Assembly (NCBI GenBank): GCA_022509005.1
Contig: JAFLUC010000003.1
Location: 1-62,646, forward strand
DNA: 62,646 bases
Direction: 5' to 3'
From: Oscillospiraceae bacterium
Lineage (GTDB): Bacteria; Bacillota; Clostridia; UBA1381
This document shows, in pieces, positions 47,495 to 57,600 of this stretch (positions are counted from its first letter, which is position 1; each line of letters opens with the position of its first letter). Position numbers and translations under genes: made by a program. Under the pieces are notes generated by a model, which saw nothing but the letters and a program-made list of their open reading frames with translations, ran no database searches and had not been told where the DNA came from.

Positions 47495-48994
47495 ATGACT
47501 TTTAAAAATCCGGTGATAGGCGGTTTTAATCCCGACCCAAGCATATGCAGAGTGGGCGATGATTATTATCTTGTTACAAGCACATTTGAATATTTTCCGG
47601 GAATACCTATATATCACAGCAGGGATCTTGTAAACTGGGAGCATATTGCAAATGCAATTACACGACAGTCGCAGCTTCCAATGGAAACGGCAAAGCCATC
47701 GGCGGGAATATGGGCGCCGACAATAAGATACGATAACGGACGATTTTATATAACTGCAACATTTAGCGAAAAAGGCAATTTTATTGTATCCGCAGAAGAT
47801 CCGTGCGGCGAGTGGTCTGATCCTGTATGGACTGAGATGGACGGGATAGACCCGTCTATGATGTTTGATAGCGGGAAAATGTATTATTGCGCAAATGACT
47901 GCGGCAGCCGTGGCAGATTGTATAAAACGGAAGGAATATCTGTTGCGGAAATGGATCCTAATACGGGTAAGGTTATAGGTGAGATAAAGCGCGTTTGGGA
48001 TGGTACAGGCGGAGGCTGGATTGAGGCTCCGCATATTTATCACATCGGCGAATGGTATTATATTCTCGCGGCAGAAGGCGGTACAAATATGTGTCATATG
48101 GAGATAGCTGCGAGAAGCCGCAGCATCTGGGGACCGTACGAGAATTGCCCTTATAATCCCATACTCACAAACCGCAATGATACAACGAAGCAGGCGAGCT
48201 GCTGCGGTCATGCTGATTTTATTGAGGATGCGAATGGCAGTGGGTGGCTGGTGCACCTTGCGACAAGACCGTATGTGAGCGGTAAAACACCGCTAGGACG
48301 AGAAACCTTCCTGACACCTGTAGAATGGAAAGATGGTTGGCCGCTTGCTGTAAATAAAAAGGCGAGAATTGAAAACGAAATCAATGCCGTGCAGCAGAAA
48401 ACCGGAGTAAGAGAATTTGGCTTCCAAACACAAGAATGGGAACCTGAATGGATATCGGTAAGAGGCAGACGAGAGGAAAATGTTTTGCGCGGGGACGGAA
48501 AGCTTATTTTGCGCCCATCGCAGAATAAATTAAACGATATGCAGGGTATACCCATATTTATGGCAATTCGTCAGCCTGATTTTGAGTGTACAATTGAAGC
48601 GGAGCTTGATTTCACACCTCAGGAGGATGGCGATGAGGTAGGCGTGGCGGCATATCTTACACCGTGTAATAATTACCGCATATGCAAAAAGCGTGAAAAT
48701 GACAGAAATTATATAGCTGTTATAAAACGAGCGGATGATTTTATACAGGAAGCATACTGTGCAGAGGTGCCGGATGGCAGGCTAAAGCTTAAAATTATTT
48801 CACACGAGGGAAAATATGAATTTATGTATTCCGTAAACAATGGAGAATTTATAAGCGCGGCAACGGCCTCAGCGAAATTTTTAACAACGGATGTTGCCGA
48901 AAGATGCTTTACCGGAACGGTTATAGGAGTATACGCGGAGTCGGACAAGGATACCCCTGCCGAGGCTGTTGTTTATAGCTATATGGTGAAATAA
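47495..48994 (+). CDS. GH43 family beta-xylosidase / alpha-L-arabinofuranosidase
   Basis: This 499-aa enzyme has a five-bladed beta-propeller with the GH43 catalytic trio in context: D14 (FNPDPSICRVGDDYYL, base), D119 (GIDPSMMF, pKa modulator) and E177 (GWIEAPHIY, acid). The GH43-linked beta-sandwich follows from about residue 300 (QEWEPEWISVRG, ECTIEAELDFTPQ). No signal peptide is present, so it acts on imported oligosaccharides. The precise specificity cannot be set by sequence alone. The start ATG follows AAAAAGG with a rather long gap. It shares no operon with the upstream redox gene. Confidence 0.88.
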   Translation: MTFKNPVIGGFNPDPSICRVGDDYYLVTSTFEYFPGIPIYHSRDLVNWEHIANAITRQSQLPMETAKPSAGIWAPTIRYDNGRFYITATFSEKGNFIVSAEDPCGEWSDPVWTEMDGIDPSMMFDSGKMYYCANDCGSRGRLYKTEGISVAEMDPNTGKVIGEIKRVWDGTGGGWIEAPHIYHIGEWYYILAAEGGTNMCHMEIAARSRSIWGPYENCPYNPILTNRNDTTKQASCCGHADFIEDANGSGWLVHLATRPYVSGKTPLGRETFLTPVEWKDGWPLAVNKKARIENEINAVQQKTGVREFGFQTQEWEPEWISVRGRREENVLRGDGKLILRPSQNKLNDMQGIPIFMAIRQPDFECTIEAELDFTPQEDGDEVGVAAYLTPCNNYRICKKRENDRNYIAVIKRADDFIQEAYCAEVPDGRLKLKIISHEGKYEFMYSVNNGEFISAATASAKFLTTDVAERCFTGTVIGVYAESDKDTPAEAVVYSYMVK

Positions 48995-49019
48995 TTTCAA
49001 AATTGCGGGGTGATGGACA

Positions 49020-49889
49020 TTGCATATGGTAAATGCAAAAGGCATTTTATCAGCTAAAAACGGAATGAATATATACCGTGGCTGTACTCATGGATGCATT
49101 TATTGTGACAGCCGCTCTTTATGTTATCAAATGCAGCACGACTTTGAGGATATCGAAGTTAAGCAAAACGCACCGGAGCTTTTAGAGCAGTCGCTGCGCC
49201 GTAAACGCAAGAAGTGTATGATAGGTACAGGCTCTATGTGTGACCCGTTTATGCACTGCGAGGAAAAGTTAAAGCTAACACATAAATGCATGGAAATTAT
49301 TGACCGATACGGCTTTGGATTCTCTGTGATGACAAAGTCTGACCGGATTTTAGATGAGCTGGAGCTGCTTGAAAGCATCAACGAAAAAGCTAAATGCGTA
49401 CTCCAGATGACATTGACGACTTGTGACGAAAGACTAAGCCGTATTTTAGAGCCTAATGTCTGCATAACAAAACGGAGGTATGAGGTTTTAAAGATTATGC
49501 AGCAGAAAGGTATTCCTACAGTTGTATGGCTGTCACCGCTGCTTCCGTATATAAATGACACAGAAGAAAATTTCAAGGGTCTGCTTGATATGTGCTTTGA
49601 CGCAGGAGTGAGAGGAATAGTATGCTATGGCATAGGTCTTACGCTGCGAGACGGAAACAGGGAATATTTTTACGCGCAGCTTGATAGATATTTTCCGGGT
49701 ATTAAAGAAAAATATATACGCCGATATGGAAATTCATATGAATGTCTGAGTGATAATAACGAGACATTAATGAAATTGTTTCATAATGAATGTGAAAAGC
49801 GAGGTGTGCTCCACAACATCGAAGATGTATTTGCGTATATACAAGAATTTGAAATGCGGGACAAATGGGAACAGCTTAGTTTATTTTAA
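49020..49889 (+). CDS. SPL-like radical SAM protein
   Basis: This 289-aa protein binds a [4Fe-4S] cluster through C22, C26 and C29 (GCTHGCIYCDSRSLCYQ). It continues with the SPL-family pattern MIGTGSMCDPFMHCEEKLKLT...VMTKSDRILDELELL, matching radical SAM proteins annotated as SPL family. Unlike true spore photoproduct lyase it lacks an obvious DNA-binding extension. The start is TTG 49020, 7 bases after GGGGTG; ATG 49026 is the alternative. It lies 25 bases after GH43 and 37 bases before an AlkD-like gene. The substrate is unknown. Confidence 0.82.
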   Translation: MHMVNAKGILSAKNGMNIYRGCTHGCIYCDSRSLCYQMQHDFEDIEVKQNAPELLEQSLRRKRKKCMIGTGSMCDPFMHCEEKLKLTHKCMEIIDRYGFGFSVMTKSDRILDELELLESINEKAKCVLQMTLTTCDERLSRILEPNVCITKRRYEVLKIMQQKGIPTVVWLSPLLPYINDTEENFKGLLDMCFDAGVRGIVCYGIGLTLRDGNREYFYAQLDRYFPGIKEKYIRRYGNSYECLSDNNETLMKLFHNECEKRGVLHNIEDVFAYIQEFEMRDKWEQLSLF

Positions 49890-49926
49890 TTAGTTTTGTT
49901 AATAAATCAAATGAGCGGGTGAAATT

Positions 49927-50613
49927 ATGAATGAAGAGATTATAAAGAAACTATTTGAATTGCAGGATAAAGGGTATAGGGACTTTCATATGAAGCTTGT
50001 TACTACTGTTGAACCGGAGAGAATCATAGGTGTGAGAACACCGGAGCTTCGCAAGCTGGCAAAGCAGACAGCGAAGCAGGCGGGAGTACAAGCTTTTATT
50101 GATTCACTGCCTCATTATTATTTTGACGAGAACCAGCTCCATGCCTTTATTCTTTCCGAAGAAAAAGATTTTTCTAAATGTATTACGGAAACGGAGCGAT
50201 TTCTGCCGTATATTGATAATTGGGCGACCTGCGACCAGCTATCTCCTAAAGTGTTCAAAAAGCATAAGGACGAATTGCTGCCATATATTCAAAGATGGAT
50301 CGTTTCCGATGATACATACACTGTTCGGTTTGCCATTGGCATGCTTATGCAGCACTTTTTAGATGACAGCTTTAATATTAAATATCCGGAAATGGTTGCT
50401 GCTGTGAAGTCTGAAGAATATTACATAAACATGATGGTCGCATGGTATTTTGCTACAGCATTGGCAAAGCAATATGATAGCATAATTCCCTTTATTGAAA
50501 ACAGGCGGCTTTCGGACTGGGCACATAACAAGGCTATTCAAAAATCGGTTGAAAGCTACCGTATTACGCCTGAGCAGAAAGCATATCTGAGATCATTAAA
50601 AACAAAAAAATAA
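49927..50613 (+). CDS. AlkD-like DNA alkylation repair protein
   Basis: This 228-aa all-helical HEAT-repeat protein fits the DNA alkylation repair (AlkD) family: DFHMKLVTTVEPERIIGVRTPELRKLAKQ, LPYIDNWATCDQLSP with W and D near the active cleft, and WAHNKAIQKSVES. AlkD glycosylases remove N3- and N7-alkylated purines. Many short family members, including some lacking catalytic residues, are uncharacterised, so enzyme activity is likely but unproven. The start ATG follows GAGCGGGTGAAATT. It lies downstream of the SPL-like gene, a possible repair pair. Confidence 0.85.
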   Translation: MNEEIIKKLFELQDKGYRDFHMKLVTTVEPERIIGVRTPELRKLAKQTAKQAGVQAFIDSLPHYYFDENQLHAFILSEEKDFSKCITETERFLPYIDNWATCDQLSPKVFKKHKDELLPYIQRWIVSDDTYTVRFAIGMLMQHFLDDSFNIKYPEMVAAVKSEEYYINMMVAWYFATALAKQYDSIIPFIENRRLSDWAHNKAIQKSVESYRITPEQKAYLRSLKTKK

Positions 50614-50630
50614 TTTTTTTTAAAATTAAT

Positions 50631-50659
50631 GCAACATTTCAGCTATGTTGTTGGTATTA
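50631..50659 (+). promoter_or_regulatory. ECF-type promoter motif, copy A
   Basis: GCAACATTTCAG at 50631-50642, 11 bases, then GTATTA at 50654-50659. The same arrangement with identical spacing occurs at 52779-52807. The AAC core of the -35 is typical of extracytoplasmic-function sigma promoters. Confidence 0.55.
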
Positions 50660-50746
50660 TATATAGAAAAGAAAATGGAACAAAAATCTATTTTCAACGT
50701 CTAACATAATACAAAACATTAAAACACAGAAAGGAAGACGAAAAAA

Positions 50747-51799
50747 ATGAAAAAATTTATTTCGACAACTATCGCGGCAGCTTTAGCCGCTTCAATGAGC
50801 GTTCCGGCGTTTGCGAACTTAACCCCGGACGGCGAGCCAATCATTCAGGATGACATCATGCTTCTAAACGTAGGCGAGGAAGTACCAGTTGATGCTGATG
50901 CGGAGACTCCGGTTGTAGTATTGCCGGGACAGTCTGAGACAATGCCTGTTTATGGGAAAATAAGTATTACCGTTACTGGTGTTGAAGACGCGGTTGGCTT
51001 TGATGATACAGTCTATAAAAACGGTCGTGTATTTTATGAAGGTGGCGGCAGCGTAAGCCTTGCAGGCACAAAGCTTTTTGATATCAATGGTGTTGCGAAA
51101 ACCACTGCTGATATTAAAGTAGGTGATGTCATAGAGACCTTCTCATATACTATTATGGATTCGTTTGTTCCCATTTATGCTGTTATAACGAGCGAGGATG
51201 CGGGTACAACAGTTGCGCTTGACAAATTTACTGTGTCTGAGACACTTGGCGAGTATGTTGACACGCAGAATTTCCTTGCAATAAACGTTTCAGATGATAC
51301 AGAGATCGTTGATGTTGACGGCAACAAGCTTACAAAGGATGATATTGCGGACAAGTATTTAATGGTATTCTACAGCACTATGACAATGAGCATTCCCGCG
51401 ATTACAAACCCGTCAAAGATTATCGTACTTGGCGAGTACGGATCGTTTGAAGCACCGACAGAGGCACCTACTGAAGCACCGACTGACGCGCCCGAATATG
51501 AATTCGTTGTTGACGGCGAGGACGCTATAACAGATGAAGACGGAGTTATAATCATCCCTGTTAGAAAGTACGCTGAAGGTCTTGGTCTTGAGGTTGGCTG
51601 GAATGATGAGGACAGATCTGTAACAGTTGGCACAATTCCAATGGGAGTCAGCTTTAAAATAGGCGAAAACTCATATTCAAAGGCGAGAATGACACCGTTT
51701 GTTTTAGAAAAAGCTCCGCAGATCATTGATGATCTTACATATGTCCCTGTTTCATTCTTTGAGCAGGTACTTGAAGCTTCAGTTAAAATTGCTAAATAA
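50747..51799 (+). CDS. Exported protein with copper-amine-oxidase-N-like C-terminal module
   Basis: This 350-aa protein has a clear signal peptide (MKKFISTTIAAALAASMSVPAFA). A beta-rich domain (about residues 25-225) is joined by an EAPTEAPTEAPTDAP linker (about 238-252) to a C-terminal copper-amine-oxidase-N-like module (IIPVRKYAEGLGLEVGWNDEDRSVTVGT, then YVPVSFFEQVLEASV). No wall-anchoring signal is present. The start ATG is preceded by AAAGGAAGACGAAAAA, with a leader of about 80 bases from the ECF-like promoter. The function is unknown; such modules act as surface-associated scaffolds in Clostridia. Confidence 0.8.
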   Translation: MKKFISTTIAAALAASMSVPAFANLTPDGEPIIQDDIMLLNVGEEVPVDADAETPVVVLPGQSETMPVYGKISITVTGVEDAVGFDDTVYKNGRVFYEGGGSVSLAGTKLFDINGVAKTTADIKVGDVIETFSYTIMDSFVPIYAVITSEDAGTTVALDKFTVSETLGEYVDTQNFLAINVSDDTEIVDVDGNKLTKDDIADKYLMVFYSTMTMSIPAITNPSKIIVLGEYGSFEAPTEAPTEAPTDAPEYEFVVDGEDAITDEDGVIIIPVRKYAEGLGLEVGWNDEDRSVTVGTIPMGVSFKIGENSYSKARMTPFVLEKAPQIIDDLTYVPVSFFEQVLEASVKIAK

Positions 51800-51814
51800 G
51801 TAAAATGTTATTGC

Positions 51815-51853
51815 GAAATACCGCTTTCATTTATGTGGGAGCGGTATTTTGCG
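51815..51853 (+). terminator. Hairpin after the exported protein gene
   Basis: The stem AAATACCGCT / AGCGGTATTT (CGAAATACCG side extended) is followed by TGCGTG. The tail is short, so termination may be partial and read into the esterase gene. Confidence 0.6.
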
Positions 51854-51874
51854 TGAGCAAGGAAGGAAATAAGG

Positions 51875-52759
51875 ATGAGTCTGATATATAAAATTTTTGA
51901 GACAGGTATAAAAGCGGCGAAGGTATCTCCGAAGCGTGATCTGCAGGACGATAAATTTCTGGAATATATTAAAACAAAACACAGAGCAACGGATATACCG
52001 AAATTTTTATATAAAAAGTTTAATGTTGATAAAACAAACCTTGACGGGAGGTTTGTGTTTAAAATACAGCCCAAAAAATTGCAAAATGATAAGGTAATTC
52101 TGTTTCTGCACGGCGGGGGCGGCATGATGTGTCCTACATATCTTCATTACAAGATGGCAGAGCGCTTAGTCAAAAAAACCGGGGCAGTAATGTATTTTCC
52201 GTTTTATCCGTTAGCGCCGGAGGCGACTGTGCTTGATACAATGGCATGGGTTAAAAAGTTGTATGAAATGATATTAAAGAAGCATAAATCTGAAAATATA
52301 ACCTTTATCGGCGACAGCGCGGGAGCTTTCCTTGCAGCGAGGCTGTGCAGCCTTACATCACACAAGCCAGACGGAGTTGTGATGATTTCACCTGCACTGG
52401 GAATGGACAAGTATAACAGTGAAATGGCAGAGGCTGAAAAGAAGGATATTCTGCTTTCGAAAAGTCTTGTAGATATGTTTGCAAAATATTGGGGAAAAGG
52501 AGTCGCGCTTGACAGTCCTGATATTGATGTAGAGTATATAGATTACAGCGGTTTTCCTCCGACTATGCTGTATTATGGAACGAACGAAATGTTTTATCCA
52601 AATATAGGCGCGCTTATAAATAATATAAAAAAATACGGTGTCGAGTTTGAGGTGCACGAGGGAAAGGGCTTGTGCCACGACTGGGCAATCGCAGGTCTTA
52701 TTCCTGAGGGGCGCAAGGCGATAAAAGAGATGTGCAGTTTTGTAAGTAGAAATGATTGA
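51875..52759 (+). CDS. Alpha/beta hydrolase, HSL-like esterase/lipase
   Basis: This 294-aa protein has the HSL-family oxyanion-hole motif HGGGG (near residue 79) and the nucleophile motif GDSAG (near residue 149). A catalytic His lies in a C-terminal GLCHDW segment, and the acidic residue is probably in the IDVEYIDYSG region. No signal peptide is present. Such enzymes hydrolyse short acyl esters, for example acetyl groups on xylan or pectin, or lipids. Pectin esters fit the neighbouring glycosidases but are not shown. The start follows AAGGAAGGAAATAAGG. Confidence 0.85.
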   Translation: MSLIYKIFETGIKAAKVSPKRDLQDDKFLEYIKTKHRATDIPKFLYKKFNVDKTNLDGRFVFKIQPKKLQNDKVILFLHGGGGMMCPTYLHYKMAERLVKKTGAVMYFPFYPLAPEATVLDTMAWVKKLYEMILKKHKSENITFIGDSAGAFLAARLCSLTSHKPDGVVMISPALGMDKYNSEMAEAEKKDILLSKSLVDMFAKYWGKGVALDSPDIDVEYIDYSGFPPTMLYYGTNEMFYPNIGALINNIKKYGVEFEVHEGKGLCHDWAIAGLIPEGRKAIKEMCSFVSRND

Positions 52760-52778
52760 GAAAAATTTCTTGATCAAT

Positions 52779-52807
52779 GCAACCTTTCAGACTTCTCATT
52801 CGTATTA
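52779..52807 (+). promoter_or_regulatory. ECF-type promoter motif, copy B
   Basis: GCAACCTTTCAG at 52779-52790, 11 bases, then GTATTA at 52802-52807. It matches copy A at 50631 in both blocks and spacing, and lies 43 bases before the serpin start. Confidence 0.55.
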
Positions 52808-52849
52808 CTTACAGAAGAATAAAATTCAATAAGGAGGATGATTAATATC

Positions 52850-54532
52850 ATGAAAAAAATAATCAGCGCGATGCTGTGCGCGTCAATGCTTGCGGCTACA
52901 GCGCCGTGTATGGCACAGGAAAAAGATGCAGCAAGGCTTACACAAGCGCAAAGCATCGGGATATTGGATTTAGATGCTGTCAGCGATTTGACCGTTCCGA
53001 TAAGCAGGGAGCAGTTCTGCGAAATGGCATATGATGCGATAGCCGATAGGCTTGCTGCAACAGACGGCAGCAATCTGTTTGATGATACGGATAATGCGAA
53101 AATATCAGCGCTGTATCATGCGGGAATTATCGAGGGAAAAACTGACACAGAATTTGCCCCGTATGATAACCTCACAAGAGAGGAGGCAGCGGCTGTGTTG
53201 GCTCGTATTGTGAAATACACAGATATGGCAGTACCTGAAATTGCTATGAGATACGCGGATGAGAATATGATTTCAGAATGGGCAGCAGAGGCTGTGCATA
53301 TTGTCGGAGCGGTGGGAATAATGATAGGCGGCGATAATAATCTTTTCATGCCGAAGGATACATATACGATTGAGCAGGCAGCCATAAGCATTATGCGATT
53401 ATACGACAAGCTCCCACAGATACAGAAATCAGAGCCGCAATCGTTTGCAGACAGGCTTAATGACTGTATGCCTGATGATAAGAATTATATGGTTTCACCG
53501 CTGTCCGTTAAAATGGCGCTTGCAATGGCGGCAAACGGAGCGTCAGGCGATACAAAATCAGAGATGCTTGACACGCTTGGCATAGATGATCTTGATGAAT
53601 TTAACGAAAAGGCGAAGAATATAATCGAAGTCTATAATAACAACGATATGATCCAGCTAAGTTGTGAAAATTCCCTCTGGCGCAACACAGATAGAGATAT
53701 AATAGCAGGCGGATTTTCTGATGGCTATAAGAAAACAATTGCAGAGTATTACAAAGGCGAAGCGGCTGATGTAACTAACGAAAACGCAGTAGAGAAAATC
53801 AATGGCTGGGTGAGTGAAAAAACAAATGAAAAAATCCCTACAATCATTGATGATCCAAATTTTGAAATGATGCTTATAAACACGGTCTATTTCAAAGCGA
53901 GATGGAACGATAATTTTTATGAGGGAGCGACAGAAGCAGATACATTTACATCAAGAGACGGAAGTGAATCGCAGATTGATTTCATGCATAAAACAGGTTG
54001 GGAGAACTACAGCGATGTAAACGGAGTGAAAATCTTAAAACTGCCGTATAATAACAGGGTATTCAGTTATGATGAAAACGGTAATTTCAGATCGGATCCA
54101 ATAGGAGTGGATGTTAGTATGTATATAATTCTCTCCGATAATGTAAACCCCGAGGATGAGATAAAAAAAGCTGATTTTCAGCACGTATATACTGCGGTTT
54201 CTATGCCTAAATTCAAAATCGAATTTTCAACAGAATTGAATGAAATTTTGCGAAGCATGGGAATGGAACTTGCATTTGAGCCGGAAATAGCTGATTTTAG
54301 GAATATCACAAGTTCGGGTAATTATTTTATTGATAAAACGATTCACAAAACATACATTGATGTTGACGAGTATGGAACGGAAGCCGCTGCTGTAACATCT
54401 GTAGGACTGGGGGCAACAGCTCTTCCTCCAGAGCCTATAGAGTTCAAGGCAGATAAGCCGTTTACGTTTGTTATATATGATCATACAAATGAAGAAGTCC
54501 TGTTTATGGGAGAATACGCATATGCGAAATAA
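52850..54532 (+). CDS. Exported SLH-domain serpin
   Basis: This 560-aa protein starts at ATG 52850, 12 bases after AAGGAGG; the ATG at 52838 abuts that site. A signal peptide (MKKIISAMLCASMLAATAPCMA) is followed by two or three SLH motifs (about residues 40-185; NLTREEAAAVLARI, YTIEQAAISIMRLYD). These are expected to hold it on the cell wall. A full serpin fold follows (about 195-560; YMVSPLSVKMALAMAANGASGDT, INTVYFKARW). The hinge GTEAAAVT (from 509) has the small residues of inhibitory serpins; P1-P1' is predicted as T523-A524, pointing to elastase-like or subtilisin-like targets. Confidence 0.93.
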   Translation: MKKIISAMLCASMLAATAPCMAQEKDAARLTQAQSIGILDLDAVSDLTVPISREQFCEMAYDAIADRLAATDGSNLFDDTDNAKISALYHAGIIEGKTDTEFAPYDNLTREEAAAVLARIVKYTDMAVPEIAMRYADENMISEWAAEAVHIVGAVGIMIGGDNNLFMPKDTYTIEQAAISIMRLYDKLPQIQKSEPQSFADRLNDCMPDDKNYMVSPLSVKMALAMAANGASGDTKSEMLDTLGIDDLDEFNEKAKNIIEVYNNNDMIQLSCENSLWRNTDRDIIAGGFSDGYKKTIAEYYKGEAADVTNENAVEKINGWVSEKTNEKIPTIIDDPNFEMMLINTVYFKARWNDNFYEGATEADTFTSRDGSESQIDFMHKTGWENYSDVNGVKILKLPYNNRVFSYDENGNFRSDPIGVDVSMYIILSDNVNPEDEIKKADFQHVYTAVSMPKFKIEFSTELNEILRSMGMELAFEPEIADFRNITSSGNYFIDKTIHKTYIDVDEYGTEAAAVTSVGLGATALPPEPIEFKADKPFTFVIYDHTNEEVLFMGEYAYAK

Positions 54533-54540
54533 GAGATATT

Positions 54541-54570
54541 GAGAGGTGCGACAAAAATGTCACACCTCTT
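54541..54570 (+). terminator. Terminator of the serpin gene
   Basis: The stem GAGGTG-C-GAC / GTC-A-CACCTC lies 8 bases after the stop, followed by TTAAATTTTG. Confidence 0.75.
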
Positions 54571-54579
54571 AAATTTTGC

Positions 54580-54607
54580 TTGCATTATATGGATTTTGTG
54601 CTATAAT
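54580..54607 (+). promoter_or_regulatory. Promoter of polC
   Basis: -35 TTGCAT (54580-54585) and consensus -10 TATAAT (54602-54607) are spaced by 16 bases. Confidence 0.65.
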
Positions 54608-54644
54608 ATAATTAGTATGAAATTAATGGAAGGGACTGCATACA

Positions 54645-57600
54645 ATGTATGAATTCAGTACAGTATTCGGAAGCAGCGGTAATAACACCGTTGATAGGCT
54701 GAATATAACAAATCTTATCGTTTCAAAGCAGAAGCGTGAGGTAAGCATTGAATTTGCGAACGAGCTGAGCGCGACAATTGAAAAGCTTGCAGAGGACCAG
54801 ATACAAAAAACGCTAGGTAATGTTCCGGTCAAGCTTAAAACAGATCCGAAATATGCGCAGTCGAATAAAAATGTAATGTTCTACACAATGCCAAAGGATA
54901 GAGTAAAAGAATTGGGTCAGCCGGAGATTATCGGCAAGGCAAGAGCAGAGGAAATGCTTATCGGCAGACCGATTAAGGATGAGGATATAATAGCGATTTC
55001 GTCAATAAACGAAGGTTCGGGAAGAGTGACAATTTCCGGACGTATTTTTGATGCGGATGAGCGTGAGATAAAATCGAAAAAAACAGATAAGGAAATGCAT
55101 ATCGTTATGCTCGACGTAACCGATACAACGTCGTCTATAACGGTTAAAATGTTTGTAAACAAGGGTGAGGACGACAGTAAATTCAAGGATTTATATGCGC
55201 CGATAAAAAAATCGCTTAAAAAGGGTGGAATGTATGCCGTAATCAGAGGTATGGCGAAATATGATGACTACCAAAAGGAAGTCGTAATCATGGCAAACGA
55301 CATAGCCGCAATTCCGTCGCCGCCTGTGAGACAGGATAATGCGGAGGTTAAGCGAGTAGAGCTGCATATGCATACTCAGATGTCGCAGATGGACGCTGTA
55401 AATTCAGCGTCTGACCTGATCAATCGTGCAGTCTACTGGGGACACAAAGCAGTGGCAATAACCGACCACGGTGTTGTGCAGGCTTATCCGGACGGAATGC
55501 ACGCATCGGATAATAATAAGAAAATAAAGGTTATATACGGTGTTGAGGGCTATCTCATTGACGATACAAAAAGGATAACTTATGATATAACAGACGAGAC
55601 GATAGATTCGCCGTTTGTTGTGTTCGATTTGGAAACGACAGGTTTTAATAAATCAAGCTGTAAAATCATCGAGATAGGCGCGGTGAAGGTGGAAAACGGC
55701 GTTGTTACAGACAGGTGGTCAACCTTTGTAAATCCGGGAGTTCATATTCCGCGCAATATTACTGAGCTTACATCTATAACTGACGGTATGGTTAAAGATG
55801 CGGCGCCGTTTGAGGAACAGATTGATGATTTTATAAAATTCTGTGACGGCTGCGTAATGGTTGCGCATAACGCTGATTTTGACATGGGCTTTATGAAGAC
55901 AAAAGCAAAGGAATGCGGCCGAAGCTTTGATTTGCCGTATCTCGACACGATGATTCTTGCAAGATGTATGTTTCCGAAGCTACCCAATCATAGGCTTGAT
56001 ACTCTGTGTAAGCACCTCGGAGTTATAAACGCGCACCATCACCGCGCTGTTGATGATGCCGAGGCAACAGCAAAGGCATTTATGAAGATGCTCGCCTCGC
56101 TGCGAGACGGCGGCAAAACGGAGCTTAGAGAATTTAACGAGATATTTGATATAAGAACCGCTTCAACGAAAACGAAGGCGTTTCATATAATATTGCTTGC
56201 AAAGACCTATGAGGGAGTAAGAAATATATATGAAATGGTAACGGAGTCGCATCTGAAATATTTTTTCAGAACTCCCAGAATACCAAAAACGCTGCTTATG
56301 GAGAAGCGAAAGGATATAATAGTAGGTTCAGCTTGTGAAGCAGGTGAGCTTTTCACGGCTCTTGTCGACGGAGAGAATGAGGAAAGGCTTAAGGAAATAG
56401 CGTCGTTCTATGATTATCTTGAGATACAGCCCATAGGCAATAACGCGTATATGAAGGACAGCAAAAAGCATCCTTTTGTTAAGACCGACGATGATTTAAG
56501 AGAGCTTAACCGCCGCATTGTTGAGCTTGGCGAGAAAATAGATAAACCCGTATGCGCAACCTGTGACGTTCATTTTATGGACCCAGAGGGCGCTGATTAC
56601 AGAAAAATACTAATGCATTATAAAGGCTTTAAGGATGCGGATAATCAAGCGCCGCTTTATATGCGCACAACGAACGAAATGCTGGAGGAGTTTTCATATC
56701 TCGGCAAGGAAAAGGCGTATGAGGTGGTTGTGACAAACACAAATCTTATCGCGGATATGATAGGCGACGTACGGCCTATTCCGCCAACGAAGTGCCCGCC
56801 TGTGGTTGAAGGCGCGGTTGAGGGAATACGGAACGATTCGATAAACCGTGCAATTGAGATTTACGGTGACCCGCTCCCGCCTGAGGTTCAGGCAAGACTT
56901 GACAAGGAGCTTGATTCGATTATCGGCAACGGCTTTGCGGTTATGTACCGTATCGCGCAGGAGCTTGTGAGAAAATCGAATCAGGACGGATATCTTGTCG
57001 GTTCGCGAGGCTCGGTAGGCTCGTCATTCGTCGCGTATCTTTCGGATATCACCGAGGTTAATTCGCTTGAGGAGCACTATCTCTGCCCGAACTGTAAGTA
57101 TGTAGAATTTGTGCCGAGTGAAATAGGCAGATCGGGATGTGATATGGAAGATAAGAAATGCCCGAAATGTGGAACGCCTTTAAATAAGGATGGACACGAT
57201 ATTCCGTTTGAAACATTCCTCGGCTTCAACGGTGATAAGGAGCCTGATATTGACCTTAACTTTTCGGGCGAATACCAGCCGGTAATTCATAAATACACCG
57301 AAACCTTTTTCGGTGAGGGATTCGTATTCCGCGCCGGAACAATAGGCACTGTTGCGGAAAAAACAGCTTTCGGCTATGTTAAGAAGTATTGCGAGGAAAA
57401 GGGCATATCAATGACAAACGCCGAAATGAAGCGTTTATCAAAGGGTATGGAGGGCGTCAAGCGCACATCGGGTCAGCATCCGGGCGGAATCATAGTTGTG
57501 CCGTATACGAATAATATACATGAATTCTGTCCTGTTCAGCATCCGGCTGATGATGTGAATTCAAATATATTCACAACGCATTTTGATTACCATTCAATCG

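Noticed and set aside
47423..48256. 277-codon minus-strand ORF over the GH43 gene
   Set aside because: It is antisense to a well-supported glycosidase, has no recognisable domain and lacks a ribosome-binding site.
51449..51492. Repeated GCACCGACAGAGGC-type units as a CRISPR or regulatory repeat
   Set aside because: They encode the in-frame EAPTEAPTEAPTDAP linker of the exported protein. No CRISPR-like array was seen anywhere in the window.
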